64,000 bases of DNA from Termitomyces sp. T153 (GCA_018296165.2 JACKQL020000005.1:62001-126000), one strand, 5' to 3'; positions 35,087 through 45,591 are shown, counted from the stretch's first letter. Notes: generated by a model not told the origin, from the sequence alone. Numbers and translations: made by a program.

Positions 35087-36714
35087 TGTAAGGGAACAAC
35101 CTTTTTGGGTAACTCCAATGGGTAACTCCAACTCTACCTGGCCTGAGTCATAGATGTAGCATCATCTCTAGTACATCTGATTGACTGGCCACCAAGCCCC
35201 TGCACCCTCCAGTCAGTATTAGTCAGCCCTTCATAGTCATCAGACTCTATTTTTCCTTTTGATGTATTGTTAATCATTACTGCTTAGCATACCTTAGCAC
35301 AGATAGCATTAGTCATGACATAGCCATGGATGTAATATATAAGCTGGTCAGCAGGATAGAATATCCTCTGACTGAACAATAGCAGTGTTCTCCTGGCCAA
35401 TCCATCAATCTGACTATAAGTGTCACGACCCGTCCCCTGAACCCCCACACATCGCCCATCAACCCCCCGAACCCCCAAAAAACCCCCGACGCTCTGCTGA
35501 ACTTCCGCCCATGCCCCGTGCCTATTTCAGCTAACTCCGACGCCTCCCCGGCTAACTCCGACGGCCCCCTGGCCAACTTCGGTGCCTTCCCCGCAGCCAC
35601 TGACACTTACCCTGGATCTCCCAAACCCCGAGAACCACCCCCGCTGTTCCCAATCTTCGCCACCCATCATCAACTCAACACCCTGGTTCCTCCAACCTAT
35701 TCCGGAGTATCACAACAACCTCGGAGCGACCCGCGTTCCCCAATGATCCCATCAATGTATCAGCGCAACCCGATCCTCGATTGCAACCGACACCCGCCCA
35801 CTCCGTCGAGCTCCACCAAGCCCCGCCGCCGTAGCCAACGTACCCCAAAGTTCTCTGATAGTCAGTATATAAGCCGTCGAGTAGCTCTTTGTACTCTAGT
35901 CTTGATATTGCTTAACGTTACCTATGGTCTGATTGTTTCCTTTTCGTGTTTTGTGTTTCATTCTCTTTACTCTCAGTCTCCCAGTCTTATCTCAGTCTCC
36001 CGGTCTTATCTCAGTCTCCCGGTCCTGTCCTGTCTCCATTTCACTATTATTCTCGTTATCGTCTCGTATCTCCACTCAAATCTACTCTTGTTCCATATCA
36101 TCTCGTCTGACGCTGTCTCGGTGACTCCGTCCGACCATTGTGCCCAAGTCTTCATCAACCTTAACGACCTCACGAACTCCGCGATTACAATTACGAACCC
36201 CGACACTCCTTTACCAGGTCCAAACCTCACTCTTCGCTCGGTCCCGGACTCCATCAGCTCCAAATGATCTCCCATCAAACCCTGGCTCCGTTCCCATTGA
36301 TCACACAGCTGCCTACTCCTTCGCTTCCGCGAATCTCCCGTACGGCCTTCTGCCTGAACCCCGCCAAGACTGTCTCGTTTCCTCACAATCCGACTTCTCC
36401 GGACCTCCCCGGATCTGTCTGGATCACATCCCCCCAACTATCTGCACAAGCCACCAGGGCCCGGAATGTCTTCGAGTGTTCAGTTACCAGTGCAAGGGGA
36501 TCACGCCCATCTAGTAAGGACTCGCCCAGTGCAGCTGAGCCCCCGAGGTCAGCGGAACCTGACAATAAGGGCTCCAGCATCATTACTCATGTTTGGCTTG
36601 CTATGCTTGCCTCTCACCCAACTCTTAGCTGCTTATGCTCATTTGACTCTCACTTGTTGCTTGTATCTGCTTGCCTTCTATCAAATTTATCCATAGAATG
36701 CTTGTCCTCTTACA
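35087..36714 (+). mobile_element. CpG-poor solo LTR, TGTAAG...CTTACA, interrupted by a younger solo LTR
   Basis: The outer sequence begins TGTAAGGGAACAACC and ends GTCCTCTTACA, a 6-bp terminal inverted repeat with TG..CA ends. Flanks are TTGTC (35082-35086) and TTGTT (36715-36719), a 5-bp duplication with one C-to-T change. Without the inner element it is about 480 bp, with a TATATAAG promoter motif near 35336. Size and structure suit a copia-type LTR. It sits inside the ancient TGTCA-type LTR and contains the younger reverse-oriented copy at 35421-36564. Confidence 0.65.
35421..36564 (-). mobile_element. young CpG-rich solo LTR in reverse orientation with ATAAG target-site duplication
   Basis: The block starts TGTCACGACCCGTCCCC and ends GGAACCTGACA, the reverse complement of the 21004 LTR. 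Perfect 5-bp duplications ATAAG flank it (35416-35420 and 36565-36569). Length is 1,144 bp. It keeps many CG dinucleotides (for example CGACGGCC, TCGGAGCGACCCGCG) although it lies inside CpG-depleted DNA, so it inserted late. The threefold CAGTCTCCCGGTCTTATCT repeat is conserved. A 249-codon frame (35518-36267) crosses it but has no protein character and is not a gene. Confidence 0.9.
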
Positions 36715-37036
36715 TTGTTAGAGCCACATGGGGTTGACAGGTGTTGGCTCTGATCAGTTGGTAGGCTGCAGTAATACATTGGTGTGGGTCCATGACATAT
36801 GTCAGAGTTTAGGGGAGGCATCAGGGATACCTGGAGGCTCATTAGGGAACAGGGGAGGGATGGGGCTTCTAGGGGAGACATTGGAGTTAGCCAAGGAAGT
36901 GTCAGAGTTTGCCAGAGTAGGTGCTGGAGTTGGACAAAGGTTGGGGCAGGTTGAGAGAGCATTGGTGGGTGCTGTGGAGATGTGGGGGTTGCTTGGAAAG
37001 AGGTCTGGAGGTCTAGGGATGGGTCATGACAGTAGG

Positions 37037-38215
37037 CTCATGGTATACTTTCAACATGCACTAGTGTCAACAGGTGCCCATTTGAAAAGCAAGAGTGGGC
37101 AAAGTAGCCTGCAAGTCAGACATGAAACATGGTCAAGCTTCAAGCATCAAGAGTCACACTTAGACATTGCCACAACAATATCCCAAGACCTTTGCATACT
37201 TCCTGTATAACACATAACCCCACAATACCCAGACCTCTAAAGCACACCTAACTCATCATATCCCCTGACAATCTCCTGTTCACTCTGCTGTGCTCCATTA
37301 TCAACTGTCTGTCATAGCTAGACTCAGACTGGTGACCCAGCTACCCTTACTTGACTATAGAACCAGCAAACAAGCTCTTCAAGTCCCAGTTCTATAAGAA
37401 CTCACTTTCTGGATCCCAAGTCCTGTATGTCTCAGAATGACTCATGGTTGAAGTAACAACTCAGAGCAGCTGTAGTGGCTGAATGATGAGAGAATCAATG
37501 TTACACTAGCATCTCAGGTTAACACAGTAAGAAAGGACATAGTGAAGCACATAGAATAAGAAAGTCTGGAGCACTTGAGAGGGTGGATGCAAGAGAATTG
37601 GGGCCCAGTTGCAAGTGCACCAAAAGATACTTTTCATCAGCAGCAAGCCCAAGATAAAATTGTACAGCCAGACTCCACTCATCAGCTGCCTTCTTTTCTT
37701 CAGTCACATCAACAGGCAGCAGTAGAGTCTTTGCCCTCTCCTCCCCCCTATTGTCCTTGTCAGAGCATTGAGAGGAAGTACTCCTCCTAAGGTCATGGTC
37801 CCTTCTACTACAGGAACAGGAGCAGCAGCAGTCATGGTTATAGCAGCCACCATCATGTTTGTGTTTGCAGTCACAATCATCACATCAGTCATCATGACAG
37901 AAACTGCAGTGAGTGGAGAATGAGAACAATTGCAGTAATGGGCTGGAGGCAAAGAACAATGATCATACCTGCCAGCCAGAAGACAGGATTCTTGGCCTGG
38001 TGTAATTCCAAGATCTAGGATGCTCAAAACCTTATTTCCTGAACTCTTTGTCCTTGAAATTATCATATTGTTTTTTGGTGCCAAAAAGAGGATAGTGAAG
38101 AGAAACAGGCACAGAGAGCAAACATGCAAGGAAGATAGTACAGTTCAAGTTGCCCAAGGACATGTGACCATGTCACTCAGCATGCCTCTGTTTTAGTGGA
38201 CTTATAATTTGTTTA
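37037..38215 (+). repeat. CpG-depleted fragment related in inverse orientation to the DIRS-like 5' region
   Basis: The sequence around 38133-38210 (GGACATGTGACCATGTCACT ... AGTGGACTTATAATTTG) is similar, as reverse complement, to 33495-33580 (TATAAGTCCACTGAATAGAG ... ATGGTCACATGTCC) near the right part of the DIRS-like element. So a partial second copy in opposite orientation probably lies here. No intact protein is encoded. Confidence 0.45.
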
Positions 38216-40440
38216 TAATTATCCTTGTTAGTGTCTTCTACTTTTGTCTTTTTGTCTCTCTAGGTTGATACATTGAACTTTTGTCCATTATCAATTTGCT
38301 TATATTTATGCTGCATGTGTTCCATTGTCATTGTTTCTGTCTATATGTTGATGTAAACTCTCATCTTGTCTCTAATTTATTTTAATTGCCAACTATTTGT
38401 CTCATTCAAATCCTTTGTTTGATGTGCTGATGTAAACCTCAGGTTCTTCATTCCTTTATATAATTGACATAAAGGCATTATGGTATGTACATCACAAACT
38501 GTCTAGCAATTTTGGTTTTCTTTTATGTACAAATAACATCTTCTGGTGCTTGTTGTACTTATTCTTCCATCTGCATTTCCTCATCCTCTCTGATTTTGTG
38601 TTTCTCTTGCACTTTCCATGATGTTACCCTCCTCTTCAGTGGAGTGGAACTTGCTTTGTATTCTTTGGATATGCATGTCCTCTCTTTGGTGCTTTTTAGC
38701 TCTATTCCATCACTGATGATTTTTACTCACCTGTCTGTAGTTTCCATATATGTGTGTTAATAGCCTTGACACTGAGAGCAATTCATACATGTTCCCTTTC
38801 AGTAGCACCACTACAAAAGACAACTCTGTCATGACAATATCTCTGATTCTAAAGGTGTGTGGAGCTAATTTATCAATCTTGAAATTCTCTAGTGAGCCTT
38901 GTTTGTTGTCTAACTTCCATGATACTTTCCTGATCTTAGCTCCTATGTTCTTCCTTATCATGTAGTTAACTACATTATCCTTGGTCCTTGTATAGTCTGC
39001 TTTGTCATTGCCCCTAGAGTGCTGTTAGGGTCAGTGTCCTTATTGAATGGTATGTTTACCTCTTCAGTATGGGCTTCATCAGTAGGGGTCATGTATCTGT
39101 TAGCCATGTCAATGACTCCATTCTCTTCCTCCACTATGCCCCATCTTCAAAGTCCTTTGATGAATGAACAATTAAATACCTTACATATAACTCTCCCTGC
39201 AGTTCTGGCATCTTTGAATTTGTCTGTGTCTATACCACTCATTTTGTGAACTGCTTGGAGAATTTGAATTTTGACCCTGTTATACTCAACCTGCTTTTAT
39301 CTGTCATTCATGCTGATCAATTGTATATCCACATACCATTTCTTTGGCATAACTGGTGGGAAATCTTTGGCTGTCATTATGCTGTAGAGGGGTGAATACC
39401 ATCTCTTCATTGGCTTCTTCACCATCATCCTTTGCTAATAGAGGTCTCCATATTGCAGAGTGACCAAATGCCCGGACTACTACTTGATCCTGCCAGTTCT
39501 TGTCCTGTGTAACCATACTATTAGCATCTTAGATTTTGTTGTTATTTAACATCCAATGCTTACCTTGCTGAGTTGGCTTAGTCTGTGTTCCTCTGGTTTT
39601 GCATCTTCCTTGGCATACATTGCTTGAGCTTTGCCTTATGTCAGTTTTGATTTGTTTCTTTTGCAATATGTACTCACATATGTGTGAGGTGAATTACTGT
39701 GCATTCAAGCTTTGCCCTTTTATTTGGACTTGTTCTACTTTTTCTTTGACACCATTCCTGCAACCTTGATTGTTGCACTTATACATGTGCTTCTGTTTTC
39801 TGTACTTCTCTATTGTCTTCTGCCTTCCTTTGCTGTTTTCTGATGACATCCCTGCAAACTTCTCCTTTTTTCCACCCTACTTTCTTTCATGTCAACCTCC
39901 ATCACACCTCATTCCTCACCTCAACATCCTTATTCTTCTGTTTATCCCATTCCTTCCACTTTTGTGTACTTCTTTTTGTGCTCTGCCATCTGCATCTTTC
40001 CTTATTCTCCTTCCATCTTCTCAACAATGAGCATCTGCTTTGTCATCCTTTTTTGTGCTTGTCTGACCTCTTTGTCCCCTTGATCACAGGAATTCAACAG
40101 CTGTATGTTCTTCCTTCATTGCCTTTTCTTCCTCTTTTCTACTTTCTTCATCTTGTGATGCAATGCCTCTCAGCTAGTAAGGATGGAATGGTTTCCTCAT
40201 TGTCATTGCAGAGCCTGTTGTAATTGTAGACTATTTTGACTTACTTACATTAACAAAAGCTGCAGAGTCACTTCAAAATACAGTTGGCACTAAAAAGAGA
40301 ACATTAGAAAGTTCTGCCAGATGTAGGGACAATAGCAAACTTACTGCCCCCTACCACTTCTTGAAAGCTTGCCATTCTGCCTGTAACACCATTACCTTTA
40401 TGACACCATTACCTTCTGCTTGTTTCCCAGCACCACCTTG
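38216..40440. repeat. CpG-depleted repeat DNA with an unidentified minus-strand transposon-type frame
   Basis: Minus-strand frames at 39304-39516 (FGHSAIWRPLLAKDDGEEAN) and 38710-38961 (DKLAPHTFRIRDIVMTELSF then VLLKGNMYELLSVSRLL) resemble a protein segment (L-P-FR-GDIVE-QVSFVVVPLK--KY-ML-VLRS) that I have seen repeatedly in Agaricomycete repeat-associated proteins. I cannot name the element. The remainder is T/C-rich and without assignable content. Confidence 0.35.
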
Positions 40441-41000
40441 CCTGTCACAACCCTGCCATTTTTTCCAGCAATCCCTATGAGACCTCTGCCAACCCCTGGA
40501 TGACACAATTTTCAATGCCCAAACTCTGTATGACTTCCATCAGCTCTGCACCACTCCTATCATTCTGAATCAATCCTTGTCCTTATTTGGGTGTTTTTCT
40601 GGTCTTGCTTTGATGGCCTCACCACAGCTCACCTCTGCTTCCACAAGACCTGTCCCACCCTCCAACCTGCTCTGCCTTTTCTTAGACCCTTGACTGCCAC
40701 CTCTGGAATGCCCCACCACTGTTGCCACCCCCCTCAGAGCACCCCAATATAAGTACCATATCCTTCTATAATCAGTTTCTAGTCTGAATATCATCTTAGT
40801 CTGTCCTAGCCTCTGTTTTCCAACTTTATCTCAGTTTTACAACTCAACTCAGTTTTCCAAATTCATATCTGTTTTCCTATTTTCCAATTTTCCAACTTGA
40901 TCAAGCTCCCAATCCTAACCTCCAAAGCCCCTTTCCTAAGTTTTCCAGCTTGCCCTGCCTTCAAACATAACCTTGTCAGAACTCCTCTAACTTCCAGCTT
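40441..41000 (-). repeat. possible degenerate LTR related to the TGTCA family
   Basis: TGTCACAACCCTGCC at 40442 resembles the reverse-oriented LTR start TGTCACGACCCGTCCCC with CpG decay. A promoter-like segment with AATATAAG near 40748, CTAGTCTGAATATC and repeated TCAGTTTTCC units occupies the same relative place as the TATATAAG and TCAGTCTCCCGG repeats of that LTR. The far end is not clear. Confidence 0.35.
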
Positions 41001-41179
41001 GTCTATTTGACCCTTTGTTCAACCTTGATGCTCTGTAGGTCCTTTAGTCATTGCACTTCTCTGTCTCATGGACTGTTGCTCTACAGTGAGAGAGCCTCCA
41101 GATTACACAGACCTGATATAATGTCATCCAACTCTACCCTTGGACTTAGTAGAAGCTACCTGGTTAATAGAATTACTGG

Positions 41180-41708
41180 AAGGGCCATCATCTACAGAAG
41201 AGTTGATTGGTTATTGTGCTAGGGCTCTAGCCAAGCACCACCAACATGTAGAAGAGATGAGAGAGAGAGAGTTGAGAAGGACAAACTCCAATAGGCCTTG
41301 AAGTTTGCAGAAGAGCATAAAAACTCTATCAAAGACTTCAATTTCAAGCCCTTGGACTTGGTCTTGGTCAAAAATATGATTACAGAAAGTTCACACAGTG
41401 CTAAAATGCTTCCATGTTTCCATGGTCCAATGGTAGTAATTGCTAAGACCAGAGGTGGTAATTACATTGTGGCAGAACTGGATGGATCAGTTTCCAGTCT
41501 TCAGAACATTCAATGTCTATGTACTCTCAAAACCCCTGGTCCACAACCTCCTGCCAGGTTGACCCATACAGCTGCTCACTCCACTCCACCTAGTCCAACA
41601 ATCCCCCAAACACCCCCTTTAACCTCCACCCCTCCTCTTTTTTCCCCTCAATATCCCAAATCAGCCTCCAAACAAATACTGGCTAATAAACTGACCTGGG
41701 ATCCTTGA
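41180..41708 (+). pseudogene. gypsy-type integrase C-terminal fragment
   Basis: Reading EGPSSTEELIGYCARALAKH, VEEMRERV, LKFAEEHKNSIKDFNFKPLD, LVLVKN, LPCFHGPMVVIAKTRGGNYI and VAELDGSV gives the end of a Ty3/gypsy polyprotein: the spacer after the integrase core followed by the GPY/F-type domain (GPMVV...GG-YI-AELDG) and a Pro-rich tail. The frame breaks near 41220-41300. No RT or integrase core is visible upstream, so only the 3' end remains. Confidence 0.7.
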
Positions 41709-42400
41709 CTGGCACTCAATGGTACTTCCCACCATACAAGGCCCCTACCAGTAGATCTACCCAAGAGTCCTGTCAGCTACTCAATGGCCTGCTCCACTAT
41801 ATGCCAGCACTAGTCCATTCACTGCTGCTTCAGTATATGTGGGAACAGCAGGGGGCCCCAGAAGAGTTGCTTATAGGTGAGCCTTAGTCCCAAGTCACAA
41901 GTGCATATGACCAATTCTATAGTGGAAATGGTGACTACACACAGTGGTAAGAATAAAGACTCTGGCTGTGCTAATAAGTCCAAAATTGGCCAGAGAGCCC
42001 AGTCCATTACATACCCCCCCTTCAGATTGTGTCCACAATTCTTGAGTAGTGAACACAATCTCAACTAGAAAGAGAAAGGAAATTTTTGGAGGCTCACTAA
42101 TGCCATGTTCCTCCTTCTATTATCCTTGTCACTCAGCCTATAGTTCACTGAGTCATGTTGTTTTCTGCTCTCTAGTCACTTCATCATATGTCCTCAAGAA
42201 TCATGTTCCAGGTTTCATCCATGTCCCCCTCTCTCTGAAGAAAAAGCAAGTGTCCAAAGAGAAGAAGATCCATGAGAGAAGGTAGTAAGGAGGTTGGTAA
42301 ATAAAGAGTGACAAATCACAGAACGGATACTGAGGGAAACATCCACATTCTAGAAACATGGAGCCAGCTGGAGCAAAGTCTAGCCCGTGAAGACATCGGT
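41709..42400. repeat. end of the transposon cluster
   Basis: CpG-poor sequence with no assignable frame continues to about 42.3 kb. CG dinucleotides return at about 42.32-42.38 kb, immediately before the calpain-like fragment. Confidence 0.45.
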
Positions 42401-42419
42401 GCTTTTGTTTTCAAGATTG

Positions 42420-42683
42420 AATTCGATGTCACTAATGGAAAGTCCAACGAAGGAGGAGAGCGAGCTATAGATCGTACCGGAATTTCTTGTTCTTTGCTCT
42501 ACATTGCTTCGCAATGCGCGCCACCTTCGACTCGCACTCGTCGATTGCTTTCTCTAGCTCCGCAGTAACAAGCAACCCGGGCTTAGGCTCAAGAAATGTC
42601 CTTCGTGATACCGAGGACGCTAGATCAGATGAAGGTAGGGCGCCGGTGTTTGATGCGGAAGTCTGTACAGAGGAGCAGGACAT
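42420..42683 (-). pseudogene. 5' fragment of a calpain-like cysteine protease gene
   Basis: From ATG 42683 on the minus strand: a low-complexity Ser-rich start, then TAELEKAIDECESKVARIA, KQCRAKNKKFR, an intron (GTACGA..TTAG) and DIEFNLENKST. The block E--K-AI--C-SKV-RIAKQCRA-N-KFRD-EFDLE is the linker just before the catalytic domain in Agaricomycete calpains, which continues with the PFQW/ GDCWFL part holding the catalytic Cys. Here the frame stops after DVFTG and transposon DNA begins within about 100 bp, so the catalytic domain is missing. A TATATATATA at 42731-42741 suits its former promoter. Family call rests on this one block from memory. Confidence 0.5.
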
Positions 42684-43567
42684 TGGGTAAAAGGATTGTG
42701 ATGAAAAACTAGATCATTTTAGATGGAGACGTTATATATATATGGATACAGTGGCAGGCGCCTCAAACAGTGATACCAGGTCTATGCACCACGGTCAGAT
42801 CTGATCGGCGTACCGAAATATTCGGACACAAAAAGCTCATTTCCATATGCCGCATGCGAAGTGTCTCTAGAAGTTTGCTGTACCGTTGGCAATGCAGAGC
42901 ATAAGAGTCACGGGGATCTCAGTAAACGGTGGATATGAGAAAACCGTGCTTAGTGGACCTTGGTGGAATTTGGAACATCTCTTTCAAGACGCGGCTGCTT
43001 CCGTGACGCTTCTATGAGCGCTCAAGCTTCAAGCTTCAAGCCTTAAGGCGTTTGTCTATTGTTCCAAATTTGCCACGTAATGATGGCAAGTGCACTTCAA
43101 CAACCATGGATGAACAGCTGACGCGTCACAAATATCTCAGAGAACAGTTATCCTGTGACGAGTTCTGTGAGGTTCCTGGAATCGGGATCGACGGTAACTG
43201 ATCGTCCATGCAAAAGCATATCAGATAAGATCTGAACTTGTACCCGTTGACAGGACAGCATCAGCATCCAGTGGGAATGGAAGGATTGAACAATCACAAA
43301 CCTGATGAACAACAAACGAGAAGACCTCCCAGTTTCGGCCCTTGGTTTTGCACTCGGCTTTCGCACGCGGACCACGCGGATAGATCTCAAGACTTAAGCC
43401 TCTTGCAGCACTCTCAAACAATACCAAGATCAACTCAAAATAGTCTGTATTCATAACGTCTATGACTGATTTCCCAGGTAGGCTGTGTGATGAACATAGA
43501 TATGCTGCTCACGCGTGAATCTTCAAGCACCGATACTTGTTGATCAATCTCATCATCACAAACGCAC
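42684..43567. other. intergenic region, no supported gene
   Basis: Contains the TATA-like tract of the calpain-like fragment and CAAGCTTCAAGCTTCAAG repeats near 43023-43040. Overlapping minus-strand frames at 43148-43454 have no family resemblance. Confidence 0.4.
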
Positions 43568-45175
43568 TCAGAGTACAATCACGCCGGGACCATGATCACA
43601 CACCGCCTCCGTGCTCATGTTAAGTGTCAACAACTTCTGCTGCGCCAGGTCCTTCCCTAGAGTATCCTCCATACCTGGTTTATCCACGGGCGTCGGGAGT
43701 GCCGTATCTGCTGACGACATACTTTCTGTAGCGACCACGGCGAGGGCGTACAGCGAACTCGAGTCCGAATTGGCCAGGCTCACGAACGGCACTGATGGCT
43801 TGAGGTTTTCGCTGCTAGGAGTGGGGATGTTGTTGTCGCGGAGAGTGAGATACGCCTGAATCGACTTCTGTGAGCTCAGAGTCTGGAGATCGATGGAACT
43901 TGGAGCAGCAGTGCGGGTGATAGAGGTAGGAACAATGGGGCGGGTTTTGACGGGGCTTGAGGGAGTAGAAGATGCCGGGAACGATGAATCAATGGTCCTA
44001 GCATTGGGAAGTCTAGGATCCACCTTCTGCGGCCATGGAGAACCAGGTATAGGTTGAAGGGTCAAAGGAGTGGGTGACGATGGACATTCGACGTCGATAC
44101 CAGCGGGAGGAAGTCTGCCATTGTTTGCTAGAGGCGGCTCAGAAAACGCGCGGATCATAGGAGCGATGCTAGGAACCCTGGGGCGTCCGCTACGTCCATT
44201 AGGGCTAGATATATGCATGGCTTTCTGACTCGAGATAAACGCTTTTTGAGCTTCCGCGATGTCGTCGTAGCGGAATTGCCAGCCATTCGGAAGCCCTTTA
44301 TATAGAGAGACCTCGCGAGACATGGAGACACTTTGAGGGGCGTGTACTTGAGCGGGAGCAGTGTTGTTTCCTAACCGGTCCAGAGGCTGACTGGACTCGA
44401 CACGCGTGATAGGTCGCTTCTTCTTCGGTGAAAGACGAAACGCAGATTTCCTGGATTTCCCAGAGTCCTCTTCGCCCGGCTCATCAGGCACACCAAGATT
44501 ACGCAGGTATTGACGAAGAGTTTTGGCAGCGCTGCTATCCCCTGTCTTCATCCCGCATTTCCTCGTGATACAAGTTGGACACGCCTTGATGAACTGTGCT
44601 ACAAGCTCCTTGGGAATCCAGGTATAGTGCTCACGAATCGAGGAACAAGTCTTGTCGCGCCCAGCATGATTAGAGATCCCATGTCCGTAGCACAAGATGT
44701 CGTAGATCTGCTCCTGTACAGCAACGAGGTTCTGGTCATGGAGAAGTACAGTTTGAGGTTTAGTCTCCGGCTCAGGTGTACCTTCAAAGTCGTCATCGAC
44801 AGGATCGGTAGACTTCTTGAGTTTTCCAAGAGTGAACTTCTTGCGCACCCAGAAGCGAAATTGGGGACTTTCGATAGTGACGTCATATGAATGGAGAACA
44901 GCCCAGATTCTGTCGAACAAAGCTTGAGAAATGAGAGCCTTATCGCGCCTAGAAGAAGGTAGTGTCTTGAGGTACGTGGTCTCGATCTCCTTATATTGTT
45001 CGTAGGTCGGAAATCCGGGTTTACTTGCAATAACAGGAGTTTGAGGAGCCTCTTGAGATATGTCTTGTAGGGCGATATCGACAGATTGCCTCTGGGGAGA
45101 CGCATCAGGCGTCATCGGTCTTGAGTAAGGCTTAGAAGTACCGGGCGAAGAGACTCGTTGACGATCAGGCGACAT
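43568..45175 (-). CDS. single-exon protein with an integrase-type H2C2 zinc-binding domain
   Basis: An uninterrupted frame of 535 residues. Residues about 165-202 hold a His-His-Cys-Cys site: HGISNH (H165, H170), then CPTC (C199, C202), with GRDKTCSSIREHYTWIPKEL between. This is the H2C2 zinc-binding fold that precedes the catalytic core in retroviral and gypsy integrases, yet no integrase core, RT or other transposon domain follows. Instead the rest is disordered, rich in Ser, Pro and Lys (PKKKRPITRVESSQPL). The N-terminal half before the zinc site (FPTYEQYKEIETTYLKTLP, RFWVRKKFTLGKL) is globular-looking. CpG content and an intact long frame indicate a functional host gene, probably a domesticated integrase-derived regulator. 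Similar fungal proteins exist to my recollection; function unknown. Confidence 0.75.
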   Translation of the reverse strand: MSPDRQRVSSPGTSKPYSRPMTPDASPQRQSVDIALQDISQEAPQTPVIASKPGFPTYEQYKEIETTYLKTLPSSRRDKALISQALFDRIWAVLHSYDVTIESPQFRFWVRKKFTLGKLKKSTDPVDDDFEGTPEPETKPQTVLLHDQNLVAVQEQIYDILCYGHGISNHAGRDKTCSSIREHYTWIPKELVAQFIKACPTCITRKCGMKTGDSSAAKTLRQYLRNLGVPDEPGEEDSGKSRKSAFRLSPKKKRPITRVESSQPLDRLGNNTAPAQVHAPQSVSMSREVSLYKGLPNGWQFRYDDIAEAQKAFISSQKAMHISSPNGRSGRPRVPSIAPMIRAFSEPPLANNGRLPPAGIDVECPSSPTPLTLQPIPGSPWPQKVDPRLPNARTIDSSFPASSTPSSPVKTRPIVPTSITRTAAPSSIDLQTLSSQKSIQAYLTLRDNNIPTPSSENLKPSVPFVSLANSDSSSLYALAVVATESMSSADTALPTPVDKPGMEDTLGKDLAQQKLLTLNMSTEAVCDHGPGVIVL

Positions 45176-45591
45176 CGTACAACACAGATAGAAAACAGTA
45201 TAAAAGCGAGTTGCAGAAGAACTGTGGAAAGTCGACGTAGTCGAATGAATAATGGTTGCGGGTGGCTGACTGCAAGTTGAAAGAAATAGGCTGAGTAAAC
45301 GCGTTTACCTAATATACACAAATAAGTTTGACCGACACATCCGAATCATATATCAAGTCTATTCAAGCACAGAAACGAGGCTATAAAGATACGTCGTAGA
45401 TAGTAAGTACACAGGATGAATTTCATTACAAACTCCACCAGAGAAACAATAAGTACAGAACTTGGACTCATCACTTGGTCAGCAATAGTATAATAGGTCA
45501 CCAGGTAAGTTTCAAAGAGGGACAACGGTGAGAAAAGGGAACAAGAAAGGAACGTTCAACGCAGACGACCCTTCTCTTAAGGTAAGTAAAA
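45176..45591. other. intergenic spacer, no gene seen
   Basis: Upstream region of the H2C2 protein gene and terminator region of the H2A.Z gene; both are transcribed leftwards. No feature recognised. Confidence 0.35.

Larger units (their letters stand above)
27556..37031 (+). mobile_element. ancient solo LTR broken into four collinear pieces by nested insertions
   Basis: The left end TGTCAGGTTCCACTGACC (27556) matches the start of the 21004 LTR, and the right end GATGGGTCATGACA (to 37031) matches its end. The outer flanks carry an identical 5-bp duplication GTAGG (27551-27555 and 37032-37036). Between them, recognisable LTR pieces occur in the same order as in the intact copy: about 27556-27613 (LTR start), 28735-29125 (including GATGAGGGATCAATTAGTGTTG), 34891-35086 (including CTTATATACTAACTACTGG) and 36715-37031 (including GGAGTTAGCCAAGG). 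All are CpG-depleted. The intervening blocks are later insertions, described separately. Boundaries of the pieces are good to about 10-30 bp. Confidence 0.75.

Noticed and set aside
35518..36267. 249-codon plus-strand frame and 36264-36737 in the reverse-oriented solo LTR
   Set aside because: They lie wholly or largely within an LTR defined by TG..CA ends and target-site duplications, and the corresponding frames in the other copy are broken differently.
43611..44890. Plus-strand frames opposite the H2C2 zinc-domain gene
   Set aside because: Shadows of the intact 535-codon minus-strand frame, which has recognisable zinc ligands.
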